This document shows, piece after piece, positions 26,354 to 34,188 of a stretch of 64,000 nt of DNA; within the stretch, counting starts at the first letter, position 1; each line of letters opens with the position of its first letter. The position numbers and the translations under genes were made by a program. Source of the stretch: Phycisphaeraceae bacterium (GTDB taxonomy: Bacteria > Planctomycetota > Phycisphaerae > Phycisphaerales > SM1A02); the NCBI GenBank assembly GCA_019636735.1, contig JAHBWY010000007.1, positions 62,001 through 126,000 on the forward strand, written 5' to 3'. The notes below the pieces were generated by a model. It was given only the letters and a program-made list of their open reading frames with translations, was not told the DNA's origin and ran no database searches.

Positions 26354-26422
26354 CTTCCGGGGGCAAGTGAACTGCCGGACTCTAGCGGCAGATTGGAGCG
26401 GTGACAACCGCACCACCTCCAA
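26311..26422 (-). ncRNA. Candidate structured RNA or attenuator leader
   Basis: Between the divergent YdjY and QueD genes the minus strand can form three consecutive hairpins: 26393-26422 (outer TTGGAG/CTCCAA, inner GGTG/CACC), 26372-26391 (CTGCCG/CGGCAG, 8-base loop), and the terminator at 26311-26353. No known gene upstream needs this terminator, so it either ends an independent small RNA or is an attenuator in the YdjY mRNA leader. I could not match it to a known riboswitch or housekeeping RNA, and no clear promoter is visible in 26423-26553. Confidence 0.4.
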
Positions 26423-26553
26423 GTATGACGGGGTGCTTGGCGTATGAGGTCGATGCCGTGAAAATCCCTAGTCACTGTTTGTGAATTTCATCACGGGTCC
26501 CGGCCAGGGCTCACTTGACTCTCCATCCACCCCATCCGCGAAGATCCTAGACC

Positions 26554-27366
26554 TTGACGCCGACCGTGCCCACCCTCTCCCGAACAGTTCCGCTGCTTCT
26601 GAGACCCGCTGCGATCGGGTCGCCGCATCTGGCATTGGTCGCTGCCGGGGGGCAGCCCGGATTGGAAGCGCCGGGATTCTATTGCGAACTCGATGTCCAG
26701 ATCCGCGGAGCGCCTGAAGCGCGCGGTGGCTACATCATCTCGATCAGCGAGGTCGATAGCGCCATCAGGCACTTGCTCCCCGCTGAACTCGCGGCCCGTC
26801 CCGATCTCCTCGAACCTTCGCGCGGTCTCGCCTCGTGGTGCGCCCTTCTCCACTCACTGGCCCATGCCCTTGCGACGGCCCTCGGCCGAGGTGAGCCTCG
26901 GCTCGAACTCCGATGGAGCCCCTTCCTGACCCTCTCGGTGGATCCCGCCATGCCCGATCGCTACCAGGTCACTCGACGCTTCGACTTCTCCTCATCGCAC
27001 CGTCTGCACATTCCCGGGCTGAGTGACCAGGAGAACTTCGCCCGTTTCGGCAAGTGCAGCCGCGCCTCGGGTCACGGTCACAACTATCGACTCGATGTCA
27101 CCATCTCCCGCCCCGCGGCAAGCGCCAGTGCGAGCGCCGACGGCTCCGAGTGGATCGAGGTCGTCGAACGCGAGGTGATCGAGCGCTACGACCACCGCCA
27201 CTTGAATCTCGACTGCCCGGAGTTCGCCTCATTCAACCCGTCGGTCGAGCACATCGCACAGATCATCTTCGACCGTCTGCATGCGCCGCTCGGGGGAACC
27301 GGCGTGCGCCTCGAGCGTGTCTGCGTGTGGGAGACCGAGAAGACCTGGTGCGCGTATCCACAGTGA
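26554..27366 (+). CDS. queD: QueD / 6-pyruvoyl-tetrahydropterin synthase family, tandem-domain
   Basis: A 270-residue protein with two PTPS-like halves. The C-terminal half (about 137-270) has all active-site elements: SSSHRL (zinc His149), FGKCSRASGHGHNY (catalytic Cys168, zinc His174 and His176), YDHRHLNLD, and WETEKTW near the end. The N-terminal half (about 1-128) keeps the fold pattern (FYCELDVQIRG, LHSLAHALATAL, RLELRWSPF) but no catalytic Cys or histidines. QueD makes 6-carboxytetrahydropterin for queuosine and 7-deazaguanine; related enzymes serve folate or biopterin. Start TTG 26554 or GTG 26566; neither has a good Shine-Dalgarno. No other que gene is nearby. Confidence 0.85.
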   Translation: MTPTVPTLSRTVPLLLRPAAIGSPHLALVAAGGQPGLEAPGFYCELDVQIRGAPEARGGYIISISEVDSAIRHLLPAELAARPDLLEPSRGLASWCALLHSLAHALATALGRGEPRLELRWSPFLTLSVDPAMPDRYQVTRRFDFSSSHRLHIPGLSDQENFARFGKCSRASGHGHNYRLDVTISRPAASASASADGSEWIEVVEREVIERYDHRHLNLDCPEFASFNPSVEHIAQIIFDRLHAPLGGTGVRLERVCVWETEKTWCAYPQ

Positions 27367-27390
27367 GCCGGTCCCGCGCCGGGCCGAGCG

Positions 27391-27606
27391 TCAGCCGCCC
27401 TTGGGGTCATCGACGACTTCGACGACTTCCTCCCCGCGCTCGTCATAGCGGTAGAGCTTGCCGGGGAGTTCCTCGCGGCACTTCTTGTGATGTCCGTCGC
27501 AGAAGGGAAGGTTGTGAGAGAGGCCGCACCCGCAGACGAAGATGGGCTTCGTCTGGGGTTCGATCTTGATTGGACCATTGCCGGTCACTCGGACGATACG
27601 TGCCAT
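27391..27606 (-). CDS. CDGSH iron-sulfur domain protein
   Basis: A 71-residue protein with a complete CDGSH [2Fe-2S] motif: Cys25 and Cys27 (CGCGLSHNLPFCDGHH), Cys36 and His40. This three-Cys one-His cluster is redox-active and labile; in bacteria such small proteins are linked to iron or redox homeostasis, but this one has no assigned function. The acidic C-terminal tail (EEVVEVVDDPKGG) is typical of planctomycete members. It is a separate small gene between the convergent QueD gene and the ACT-domain gene. Confidence 0.9.
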   Translation of the reverse strand: MARIVRVTGNGPIKIEPQTKPIFVCGCGLSHNLPFCDGHHKKCREELPGKLYRYDERGEEVVEVVDDPKGG

Positions 27607-27650
27607 GAGCAGCTTACCTCGGGGTCAGGAAGGGCTGGAAACACACGCGG

Positions 27651-28121
27651 TCAGGCGAGATCCTCTTCGCCGAGCAGGCTGTAGCGCTTGCGCAGCAGAA
27701 TCTGTCCAGCCAGAGTGTGATCATCGACGGAGAGGGCCACGGTCGGGCACCCTTCTCGCTGGAGCATGACGGGATAGGCGAACCGGATATTGAGTTCGGC
27801 GCCGAGCAGATGCATGCAGAGGTTCTTCAGCGTCTGTGACTCGTGCAGCTCCACCACCAGCAGGTCGCTCTCCGAGAAGGTGTAGCCCGCCTGCCTGAGC
27901 AGTGAACGGGCAAGGTCGGCGTTCGAAAAGATGACCCGCACGACGGCGTAGTCACTCGCGTCGATCACTGAGAACCCGGCGAGATGAAGCTGCTCCTTCT
28001 CTTCGAAGAGTCGAAGCAATTCATTCAGCTTGCCGACCTTGTTGTCAAGGAAGACGCTGAACTGTCGGACGGACGGCGGTGCGTAGCCCTGTTCAGTCTC
28101 GGGGGGAAGAAAGGAGCTCAT
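27651..28121 (-). CDS. Tandem ACT-domain regulatory protein
   Basis: A 156-residue protein made of two ACT-like domains (about 18-85 and 87-150): RQFSVFLDNKVGKLNELLRLFEEKEQLHLAGFSVIDASDYAVVRVIF and a second betaalphabeta unit with CPTVALSVDDHTLAGQILL. ACT domains bind amino acids or other small ligands and control enzymes allosterically. There is no attached catalytic domain, so it may act in trans. Its ATG overlaps the mqnD stop, so the two are co-translated, which hints at a role near aromatic or menaquinone metabolism, but this is only context. Confidence 0.82.
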   Translation of the reverse strand: MSSFLPPETEQGYAPPSVRQFSVFLDNKVGKLNELLRLFEEKEQLHLAGFSVIDASDYAVVRVIFSNADLARSLLRQAGYTFSESDLLVVELHESQTLKNLCMHLLGAELNIRFAYPVMLQREGCPTVALSVDDHTLAGQILLRKRYSLLGEEDLA

Positions 28122-29008
28122 ACGGAGGTTGCCGAGTGTAGCGGCGCAAAGTCGACGGTTGAGCCTGCCGGCAGCAGACCGGCGGCGGTTGCTTCCTCGA
28201 TCAACCGGGCGACCGCGCTTCGCCCTCGCTCTCCCATGTTGAGGGTCCAGCGGTTGACATAGAGGTCAACGAAGCGACCCGCGGTCGCCGCATCAAGGCC
28301 GCGGGCGAAGGCGAGGGAGCGGCCCACGCCCTCGTCGCGATGCTCCATCGCGTAGCGCACCGATCGGTGCAGGAGATCGACCACCTTCGCAAGCGATCCC
28401 GGGCCGAGCCGATCATCGAGATCACGACGCACGGCGTTCACACCGAGCGGCAGCGGCAGGCCGCTTCGCGCCATCCACCAGCGCCCAAGGTCCTCCACCA
28501 GGTGAAGCCCCCGGTCGGCATAGGTGAGCTGACTCTCGTGAATCACGACCCCCGCGTCGAACTCGCCGGACGCAACTCGTCCTTCGATCTCCTGGAAGTC
28601 CACTTCGACGGGCTCGTACGAATCGCGCCCGATGAGCAGCGCCAGCGTGAGCGCCGCGGTCGTTCGCGCGCCTGGCGTGGCGATCCTCGGCCGTGACGAC
28701 TTCAGAGCGTCGAGCGTGATCGGCGATCTCGCCACGAGTTTCGGGCCGTAACCCTCCCCGACCGATGCGCCGCAGGCGGTCACGAGGTAGCGCTCGCGGA
28801 CCAGGGGCACATTCGCGCAGCTCATCGCGGTGACATCAAGAAGCTGGGAGGAGTCACCCGCAGCGCGACGGTTGAGCGTCTCGATGTCGGCGATCACCGG
28901 TTCGAAGACCATGCCCGGCTCGATGACGAGGCCCTCAAAGATGGGCCACCACATGAAGGCATCATCAGGATCGGGACTGTGGGCGAGCGTGAGCTTCTGA
29001 ATGACCAT
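28118..29008 (-). CDS. mqnD: MqnD, 1,4-dihydroxy-6-naphthoate synthase
   Basis: The 296-residue enzyme of the futalosine menaquinone pathway converts the cyclic futalosine product of MqnC to 1,4-dihydroxy-6-naphthoate. It begins with the family signature LAHSPDPDDAFMWWPI, then LLDVTAMSCANVPLV, GASVGEGYGPKLVA, IATPGARTTAALTLALLIG, FDAGVVIHESQLTYADRGL and LPLGVNAVRRDL, all typical of MqnD/MqnA periplasmic-binding-fold enzymes. The DPDDAFM form favours MqnD over MqnA. mqnC lies about 5 kb away in this window. The stop overlaps the ACT-domain gene. Confidence 0.9.
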   Translation of the reverse strand: MVIQKLTLAHSPDPDDAFMWWPIFEGLVIEPGMVFEPVIADIETLNRRAAGDSSQLLDVTAMSCANVPLVRERYLVTACGASVGEGYGPKLVARSPITLDALKSSRPRIATPGARTTAALTLALLIGRDSYEPVEVDFQEIEGRVASGEFDAGVVIHESQLTYADRGLHLVEDLGRWWMARSGLPLPLGVNAVRRDLDDRLGPGSLAKVVDLLHRSVRYAMEHRDEGVGRSLAFARGLDAATAGRFVDLYVNRWTLNMGERGRSAVARLIEEATAAGLLPAGSTVDFAPLHSATSV

Positions 29009-29069
29009 GAGGGTTGCAGTTCTGTCGAAAGACTACGCGCGGACCTTGGGGGACGATACCTTGCGAGCC

Positions 29070-30992
29070 ATGCGACGGCTTCTGGTGCTGATCGTGCTCG
29101 TCGTCTGGGTCGTGCACCCATCACCGACGGCATCAGCGGACCCGCCCAGCGCGGCGGAGATCCTTGCTGGCGCTTTCGTCCGCTCGTCACCCGCGGATGA
29201 GTCAAGAACGCTCGCCGACGCCCCCGAGGCCTCCGACCCCGGCGCCCATGCCGCGCTGCATGCCCTCTTCGAGGCGCATCACCGGTGGGTGAATCAAGAG
29301 TTCCCCGAGAGTGCCTTGCGCCGAGGCGAGGAGACCGATCCGACCCGGCTCACCGATCCGTCGCCTGTCGCCGTGGCGAAGCGAGCCGAGGCGCAAAGGG
29401 AGTTTCTCGTCAAGCTTCAAGCCGTCGACTGGAACCTGCTCAACCGCAGCGATCGCGAGCATGCGGCACTCTTCGAACAGAACCTGCTCCAGGGCATCGA
29501 CTCCTTCGAGCGGGGCGAGTGGCTCTTCGCCGTCGGGCCAATTCACGGTCCCCAGCAGCGCATTCCACAACTGCATGAGCGCATCCCGCTTCGACGCGTG
29601 GAGGACTTCCGCAACTATCTGAAGCGTCTCGACCGGATCCCGGCGGCCATTGACGGAGAGATCGAAGTGCTGCGCGAAGGGATTCGGCGCGGCATGGTGC
29701 CGCCCGAGGTCACCGTCGAGATGGTGCCGTCGCAACTCGACGCCGTCATTCGAGGCCAGTTGCGAATGCTCCTTGAGCCACTGGTGCGGCTCGGTTCCAT
29801 GACGACACCCGAGGAGACCGGGGCGCTCAGGCGCGAGGGTGAACGATCGGTGGCAGCGGCGGTCGATGCGCTGCAGCGCTACCGGAACTTTCTCGTTGGC
29901 GACTACCTGCCCGCGTGTCGCGAGACGATCGCGGCGATCGAACTCCCCGATGGCGAGGCCTACTACGCCTCGCGTCTTCAGTTTCACACGACGACCAACC
30001 TCGATGCGAGCGCGATCCATCGCCTCGGATTGCTGGAGGTCACGCGCCTCCGCGCGGAGATGGTCGAGGTCATCCAGTCCACCGACTGGGCGGAATCCCC
30101 GGCGGGAACGCTCGCCGCCTCAACGGGCGATGACGCCCTCCTCAGCGCCTTCATCGCCTACCTGCGGAGCGATCCGCGTTTCTACTTCCAGACCCCGGAG
30201 GAGCTCATCGACGGCTATCGAGCCATCTGCAAGCGCGTCGACGGCCTCCTCCCCGGCCTCTTCCGCGTGCTGCCACGCCTGCCCTACGGCGTGCGCGAGA
30301 TCCCGCGGTTCATGGCGCCGTCGCAGACGACCGCCTACTACCAGCCCGGCTCTCTCGAGGGAGGGGTCGCCGGGTTCTTCTATGCGAACACGCACGCGCT
30401 CGATCAGCGGCCGATCTACGAGATGATCCCGCTCGCGCTGCACGAGGCTGTCCCGGGCCATCATCTTCAGATCGCCCTCGCGCAGGAGCTTCCCGAACAA
30501 CCCTTCTTCCGGCGCGAGTCCTTCGTGACCGCGTTCATCGAAGGATGGGCGCTCTACGCCGAGCGCCTCGGCATCGAGATGGGTCTCTACGAGAATCCCT
30601 ACGACGACTTCGGTCGGTTGCTCTATGAGATGTGGCGAGCGTGCCGACTCGTCGTCGACACCGGCATGCACGCCAAGGCGTGGTCGCGCGACGATGCGAT
30701 CGCCTTCATGCTGCGGAACACCGCGCTCAGCCGGCTCAACATCGAGCGCGAGGTTGATCGCTACATCGCGTGGCCGGGGCAGGCGTGCGCGTACAAGATC
30801 GGCGAACTCATCATCCGGCAGCTTCGCGACGAGGCGGAGCTTCGACTCGGGTCCGACTTCGATCTCCGCGCCTTTCACGAGGTGCTGCTGGGAGCCGGGT
30901 CGATTCCACTGGATCTGCTCCAGCTCCGGGTGCGCGCCTGGATCGACGATGTCGCGGCGACCTCTGCAGGCCGCGCCGCTGTCTCACCCTGA
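29070..30992 (+). CDS. DUF885 family putative metallopeptidase, exported
   Basis: The 640-residue product has a signal peptide (MRRLLVLIVLVVWVVHPSPTASA) and then the DUF885 domain for its whole length. The family hallmark HEAVPGHHLQIALAQEL (an HExxPGHH zinc-site-like motif) lies at about residues 465-480, with FVTAFIEGWALYAERLGIEMG following, where a third ligand Glu is expected. RFMAPSQTTAYYQPGSLEG precedes it. DUF885 proteins are predicted zinc peptidases, largely uncharacterised. I take the ATG at 29070: it opens the signal peptide and sits 7 bases after TACCTT. An ATG at 29001 would overlap mqnD. Confidence 0.85.
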   Translation: MRRLLVLIVLVVWVVHPSPTASADPPSAAEILAGAFVRSSPADESRTLADAPEASDPGAHAALHALFEAHHRWVNQEFPESALRRGEETDPTRLTDPSPVAVAKRAEAQREFLVKLQAVDWNLLNRSDREHAALFEQNLLQGIDSFERGEWLFAVGPIHGPQQRIPQLHERIPLRRVEDFRNYLKRLDRIPAAIDGEIEVLREGIRRGMVPPEVTVEMVPSQLDAVIRGQLRMLLEPLVRLGSMTTPEETGALRREGERSVAAAVDALQRYRNFLVGDYLPACRETIAAIELPDGEAYYASRLQFHTTTNLDASAIHRLGLLEVTRLRAEMVEVIQSTDWAESPAGTLAASTGDDALLSAFIAYLRSDPRFYFQTPEELIDGYRAICKRVDGLLPGLFRVLPRLPYGVREIPRFMAPSQTTAYYQPGSLEGGVAGFFYANTHALDQRPIYEMIPLALHEAVPGHHLQIALAQELPEQPFFRRESFVTAFIEGWALYAERLGIEMGLYENPYDDFGRLLYEMWRACRLVVDTGMHAKAWSRDDAIAFMLRNTALSRLNIEREVDRYIAWPGQACAYKIGELIIRQLRDEAELRLGSDFDLRAFHEVLLGAGSIPLDLLQLRVRAWIDDVAATSAGRAAVSP

Positions 30993-31058
30993 TGTCGGCG
31001 CACCGTGCTCCCGCTCTGCTCCGCGCATCGAGCAATCGCTCCAGGTCTTGCGGACAGC

Positions 31059-31766
31059 TCACCATGTGCCCGGGCGCAGGAACGGATTTGAACGGCGCTC
31101 CGCTCCGATGGTCGTCGTCGGGCCATGACCGGGGAAGACGCGAACCTCGTCAGGCAGGCCCATGAGCACCGTGGTGAGCGAATGCCACATCGCGCCGGGG
31201 TCGGAGGTCGGAAAGTCCGTTCGGCCGATCGAGCCCGCAAAGAGCGTGTCTCCGACGATCGCCTGGCCGCTCGCGGCGTGAAACAGCGTGACGCCTCCGG
31301 GCGAGTGGCCCGGTGTGTGCATGACGCGCCATCGGGTGCCGGCGAGTTCGAGGGTGTCGCCATCGTTGATCGCGCCGGTTGGCGGCGACATTGAGATCGG
31401 TGCAGCAATGAACGCCGAGAGGTTCAGTTGCGGATCTTCGAAGGCCGCCGCCTCGAGGGGATGGGCGAGCCTGGGCACATCCGCACCGAGACGCCGAATG
31501 CCCTCATCCACCCCGGCGATGTGATCGGCATGGGCGTGCGTGAAGAGCATGGCTCGGATCTTGAGGCCTTCCCGTGCAACGGTGTCGAGGAGCACTCCCG
31601 GGCGCTGCCCGAGGTCGACGATCCACGCATCGCGGCGCTCTTCCGGGCGCTCCGCGTCGGGCACCGTCACGATGAAGCAGTTGGTCTCGTAGTCGCCGAG
31701 CGGAAAGGAGCGGATCAGCGGAGTCGCTTCCGTTCCGACGCGGCTGGCAGAGTCGGGGCGTGACAC
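31059..31766 (-). CDS. MBL-fold hydrolase (glyoxalase II-like)
   Basis: A metallo-beta-lactamase-fold hydrolase of about 235 residues. The core shows FPLGDYETNCFIV, DLGQRPGVLLD, THAHADHIAGV (metal-binding HxHxDH), MHTPGHSPGGVTL, IVGDTLFAGSIGRTDFP and VFPGHGPTTTIGAE, which together match the hydroxyacylglutathione-hydrolase/GloB-like branch that hydrolyses thioesters. The substrate is unproven. Start: GTG 31766 lies 6 bases after TACGCT, consistent with a leaderless message; the ATG at 31793 would overlap the divergent gene's start. It converges with the DUF885 gene. Confidence 0.87.
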   Translation of the reverse strand: MSRPDSASRVGTEATPLIRSFPLGDYETNCFIVTVPDAERPEERRDAWIVDLGQRPGVLLDTVAREGLKIRAMLFTHAHADHIAGVDEGIRRLGADVPRLAHPLEAAAFEDPQLNLSAFIAAPISMSPPTGAINDGDTLELAGTRWRVMHTPGHSPGGVTLFHAASGQAIVGDTLFAGSIGRTDFPTSDPGAMWHSLTTVLMGLPDEVRVFPGHGPTTTIGAERRSNPFLRPGTW

Positions 31767-31772
31767 CCGCGC

Positions 31773-31782
31773 AGCGTATACT
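31773..31782. promoter_or_regulatory. Overlapping divergent -10 elements
   Basis: The plus strand reads TATACT (31777-31782), 9 bases before the ATG at 31792; the minus strand reads TACGCT (31773-31778), 6 bases before the GTG at 31766. The two hexamers share bases, so the promoters may compete, and both would give leaderless transcripts. Confidence 0.4.
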
Positions 31783-31791
31783 CCGGCCCTC

Positions 31792-32652
31792 ATGGCATGG
31801 ATGCTCACGGTCGCCGCACCACTTCGGAGCATCCTCCGCGCCAGCATCATGGCGCTCCTTCCGTCGCTGGCGGCATGTGAAGGCGCCGGGAGCGATCTCC
31901 GCGACTTCGGCGCGACCTTCTCCCCGCCGTCGCCGCAGGAAGCGGCGCTCTGGGCGACAAACCCCGCGGATGCGGAATCTCAGCGACGCGGCACGGTGCT
32001 TCTCTCAAGCGCCCCATGGGGCGGCTCGCCGGTGTATGTCAAGCTCTATCGACTGTATGTCGAGGAGAACACCGATCCGCTCGTCCGTGCAGCCGCAGTC
32101 CTCGCGCTCGGGCGTCATGGCGAGGCGAGCGATGCCCCGCTCATCGCCCGGCAACTCACCCATCCTAAGCCGCAGGTCAGGCTCGCGGCTGCGCTGGCGC
32201 TCCAGCGCCTGCACGATCCGGCGGTGGCCGACACGATGTGGCGTCGACTCATCGACGACAGTGAGAGTGCCGAAGTCCGCGTGGAGCTCGCCATCGGTCT
32301 CGCGCAATACCCCACCGACGCCGTCTTCCAGGCGCTCTGCTCAGCGCTTGATCATCGTGAGCTCTCGGTGAACCTCGCGGCGAGCGACTCCCTTCGCCTG
32401 TTGACCAATCACGACTTTGGCATCGACCGCAAGCTCTGGCTCGCGTGGGCCCGCTCGGAGCAGAACATCTTCGACGAGCGTCTCGTCTACCTCTACCCCA
32501 CCTATCAGCGCTCCTTCGACTTCTGGGATGTCATCGTCTTCTGGCAGCCCATCACCTGGGAACAGCCCGGGCTTCCCGCAGGCATGGCCGACCCGGGTCT
32601 TCGGCCGACCTCGCCGAATGAGTTTGAAGACATCGGCGACGGTCCCCTGTGA
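31792..32652 (+). CDS. HEAT-repeat lipoprotein
   Basis: The 286-residue product starts with a signal ending in a lipobox-like LAAC (Cys about 28; start ATG 31792 or 31801) and so is probably lipid-anchored. Residues about 80-200 contain HEAT-like helical repeats (VRAAAVLALGRHGEASDAPLIARQL, VRLAAALALQRLHDPAVADTM, VRVELAIGLAQYP). The C-terminal part has many aromatic residues (SFDFWDVIVFWQPITW). HEAT repeats bind partner proteins; the role is unknown. Its stop overlaps the GTG of the MATE transporter gene, so the two are likely co-translated. Confidence 0.72.
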   Translation: MAWMLTVAAPLRSILRASIMALLPSLAACEGAGSDLRDFGATFSPPSPQEAALWATNPADAESQRRGTVLLSSAPWGGSPVYVKLYRLYVEENTDPLVRAAAVLALGRHGEASDAPLIARQLTHPKPQVRLAAALALQRLHDPAVADTMWRRLIDDSESAEVRVELAIGLAQYPTDAVFQALCSALDHRELSVNLAASDSLRLLTNHDFGIDRKLWLAWARSEQNIFDERLVYLYPTYQRSFDFWDVIVFWQPITWEQPGLPAGMADPGLRPTSPNEFEDIGDGPL

Positions 32653-34130
32653 GCGCCGAGGACAACGCCCCTTCCTCATCCGCCGCCGAGGCTCCGAGTG
32701 ATGGCCGCATCCGGAGCGGAAGACTCGCGGGGAAGACCCTCTCGCAGGCGATCTGGATTCTCGCCTTCCCGGTCCTGCTCCAGCAGCTCCTCTCGGCGAT
32801 GCTGGGCTTTCTTGACAAGTTGATCGCGGGCAATCTCCCCTCATCGATCGTGGTGCCGGCGCTCGACGGACTCGGCATCGGTACCTATGTCGGCTGGCTG
32901 ATCGGCGTCGCGCTCACCTCGCTCGGCATCGGGGGGCAGGCGATCATCGCGCGCGCGGTCGGTGGCGGCCGAACCGGGGAAGGCGAAGCGGCGCTTGGGC
33001 AGTCGATGATGCTCAGTCTCGTCTGGGGCGCCCTGGTCGGTCTCGTGCTCTGGTGGATCGCTCAACCGCTCTCGGCGCTGGCGGGTCTCTCACCCGACGC
33101 AACACGCCTCTGCACGGAGTATGTCCGCATGCTTGCGCTGGGCATGCCCTTTTGCGCCGTGATGATGGTGGGGAGCATGTGTCTTCACGGCGCGGGCGAG
33201 TCGGTCAGGCCGACGACCATCGCCGTGGTGGTCAACATCGTGAACGCCCTCGCATCGTGGTTCCTTTCCGGCGTGGAGCTTCGGGCAGGCGGCGCGGTTC
33301 TCCCCAATCCATCGCCGCTCAACCCTGAAGTGTGGGGCGTCGCAGGCATCGGCATGGGGACCTCGCTCGGGTGGATGGTCGGTGCCATCCTGACCATGAG
33401 GCTTCTCCTTCGTGGCGTGAAGGATCTCCGTCTGCACGGACGCCACCTTGCGCCGCGGCGTCACCTCGGTTGGCGCATCGCCCGAGTCGGAATTCCCAGC
33501 TTCTTCGAGGGAATGACCATGTGGAGCGTCGGCATCTTCGTGACGCTCTTCATCGGGATCATCGCGCGGCGCGGTGACGACGGTGTGCAGGCCGGGCTCA
33601 TCGGAGCCCACTCGATCGCGATCCAGTGGGAGGCGTTCAGCTATCTCCCGGGCTATGCGATCGGCACGGCGGCGGCGTCCCTGGCCGGACAGTACCTCGG
33701 CGCCCGCAACCCCGACGCGGCACGCCGCGCGATTCGTGTCTGTGCGTGGATCGGAGCCGTCGTCATGTCGCTCTTCGGAGTGGTCTTCGCACTCTGCGGC
33801 ACGGCCCTCACCCGGATCATCAGTGACAACCCGGTGCATCTCGACCTGGTGCCGAAGTGCCTGCTCATCTGCGCCTTTGCGCAACCCTTCTTCTCACTCT
33901 CGATGACCATTCGCCAGGGGCTCCGCGGCGCGGGAGATACGGGATGGGTCTTCATCATCACCTCGGTGAGCACCTGGGGCATTCGGCTGCCCGCGGCGTG
34001 GTTCTTCGGCGTTCACCTCGACTGGGGATTGCCGGGAATCTGGGTGGGCCTCTGCGCCGAGCTCGTCATTCGAGGGCTGCTCTTCCTTGCCAGGTTCACT
34101 TTCGGCGCGTGGACGAGAATCAAGGTGTGA
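32649..34130 (+). CDS. MATE-family efflux transporter
   Basis: A 493-residue membrane protein with about twelve hydrophobic helices arranged in two halves, the MATE (NorM/DinF-like) layout. After a polar N-tail (1-25) come QAIWILAFPVLLQQLLSAMLGFLDKLIAG, IGVALTSLGIGGQAIIARAVGGGR, the first-half end, then IARVGIPSFFEGMTMWSVGIFVTLFIG and AIQWEAFSYLPGYAIGTAAASLAGQYLGARNPD, the family signature in the second half. MATE proteins export cationic compounds, drugs or metabolites in exchange for H+ or Na+. The start is GTG 32649, overlapping the upstream stop by GTGA. Confidence 0.93.
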   Translation: MSAEDNAPSSSAAEAPSDGRIRSGRLAGKTLSQAIWILAFPVLLQQLLSAMLGFLDKLIAGNLPSSIVVPALDGLGIGTYVGWLIGVALTSLGIGGQAIIARAVGGGRTGEGEAALGQSMMLSLVWGALVGLVLWWIAQPLSALAGLSPDATRLCTEYVRMLALGMPFCAVMMVGSMCLHGAGESVRPTTIAVVVNIVNALASWFLSGVELRAGGAVLPNPSPLNPEVWGVAGIGMGTSLGWMVGAILTMRLLLRGVKDLRLHGRHLAPRRHLGWRIARVGIPSFFEGMTMWSVGIFVTLFIGIIARRGDDGVQAGLIGAHSIAIQWEAFSYLPGYAIGTAAASLAGQYLGARNPDAARRAIRVCAWIGAVVMSLFGVVFALCGTALTRIISDNPVHLDLVPKCLLICAFAQPFFSLSMTIRQGLRGAGDTGWVFIITSVSTWGIRLPAAWFFGVHLDWGLPGIWVGLCAELVIRGLLFLARFTFGAWTRIKV

Positions 34131-34150
34131 GCGCCGCGACTGCGTCGTGC

Positions 34151-34165
34151 GGCTCCGCTGGAGCC
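34151..34165. terminator. Hairpin between convergent MATE and mqnC genes
   Basis: GGCTCC and GGAGCC form a perfect 6-bp stem with a 3-base loop in the 58 bases between the two stops. There is no T-tract. It may end transcription from both sides. Confidence 0.35.
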
Positions 34166-34188
34166 AGGACGACTCGCTGCAAGACGCG

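Noticed and set aside
26269..26475. N-terminal extension of the YdjY lipoprotein
   Set aside because: The region forms a terminator and two hairpins and encodes an implausible peptide; the GTG at 26268 gives a proper lipoprotein signal.
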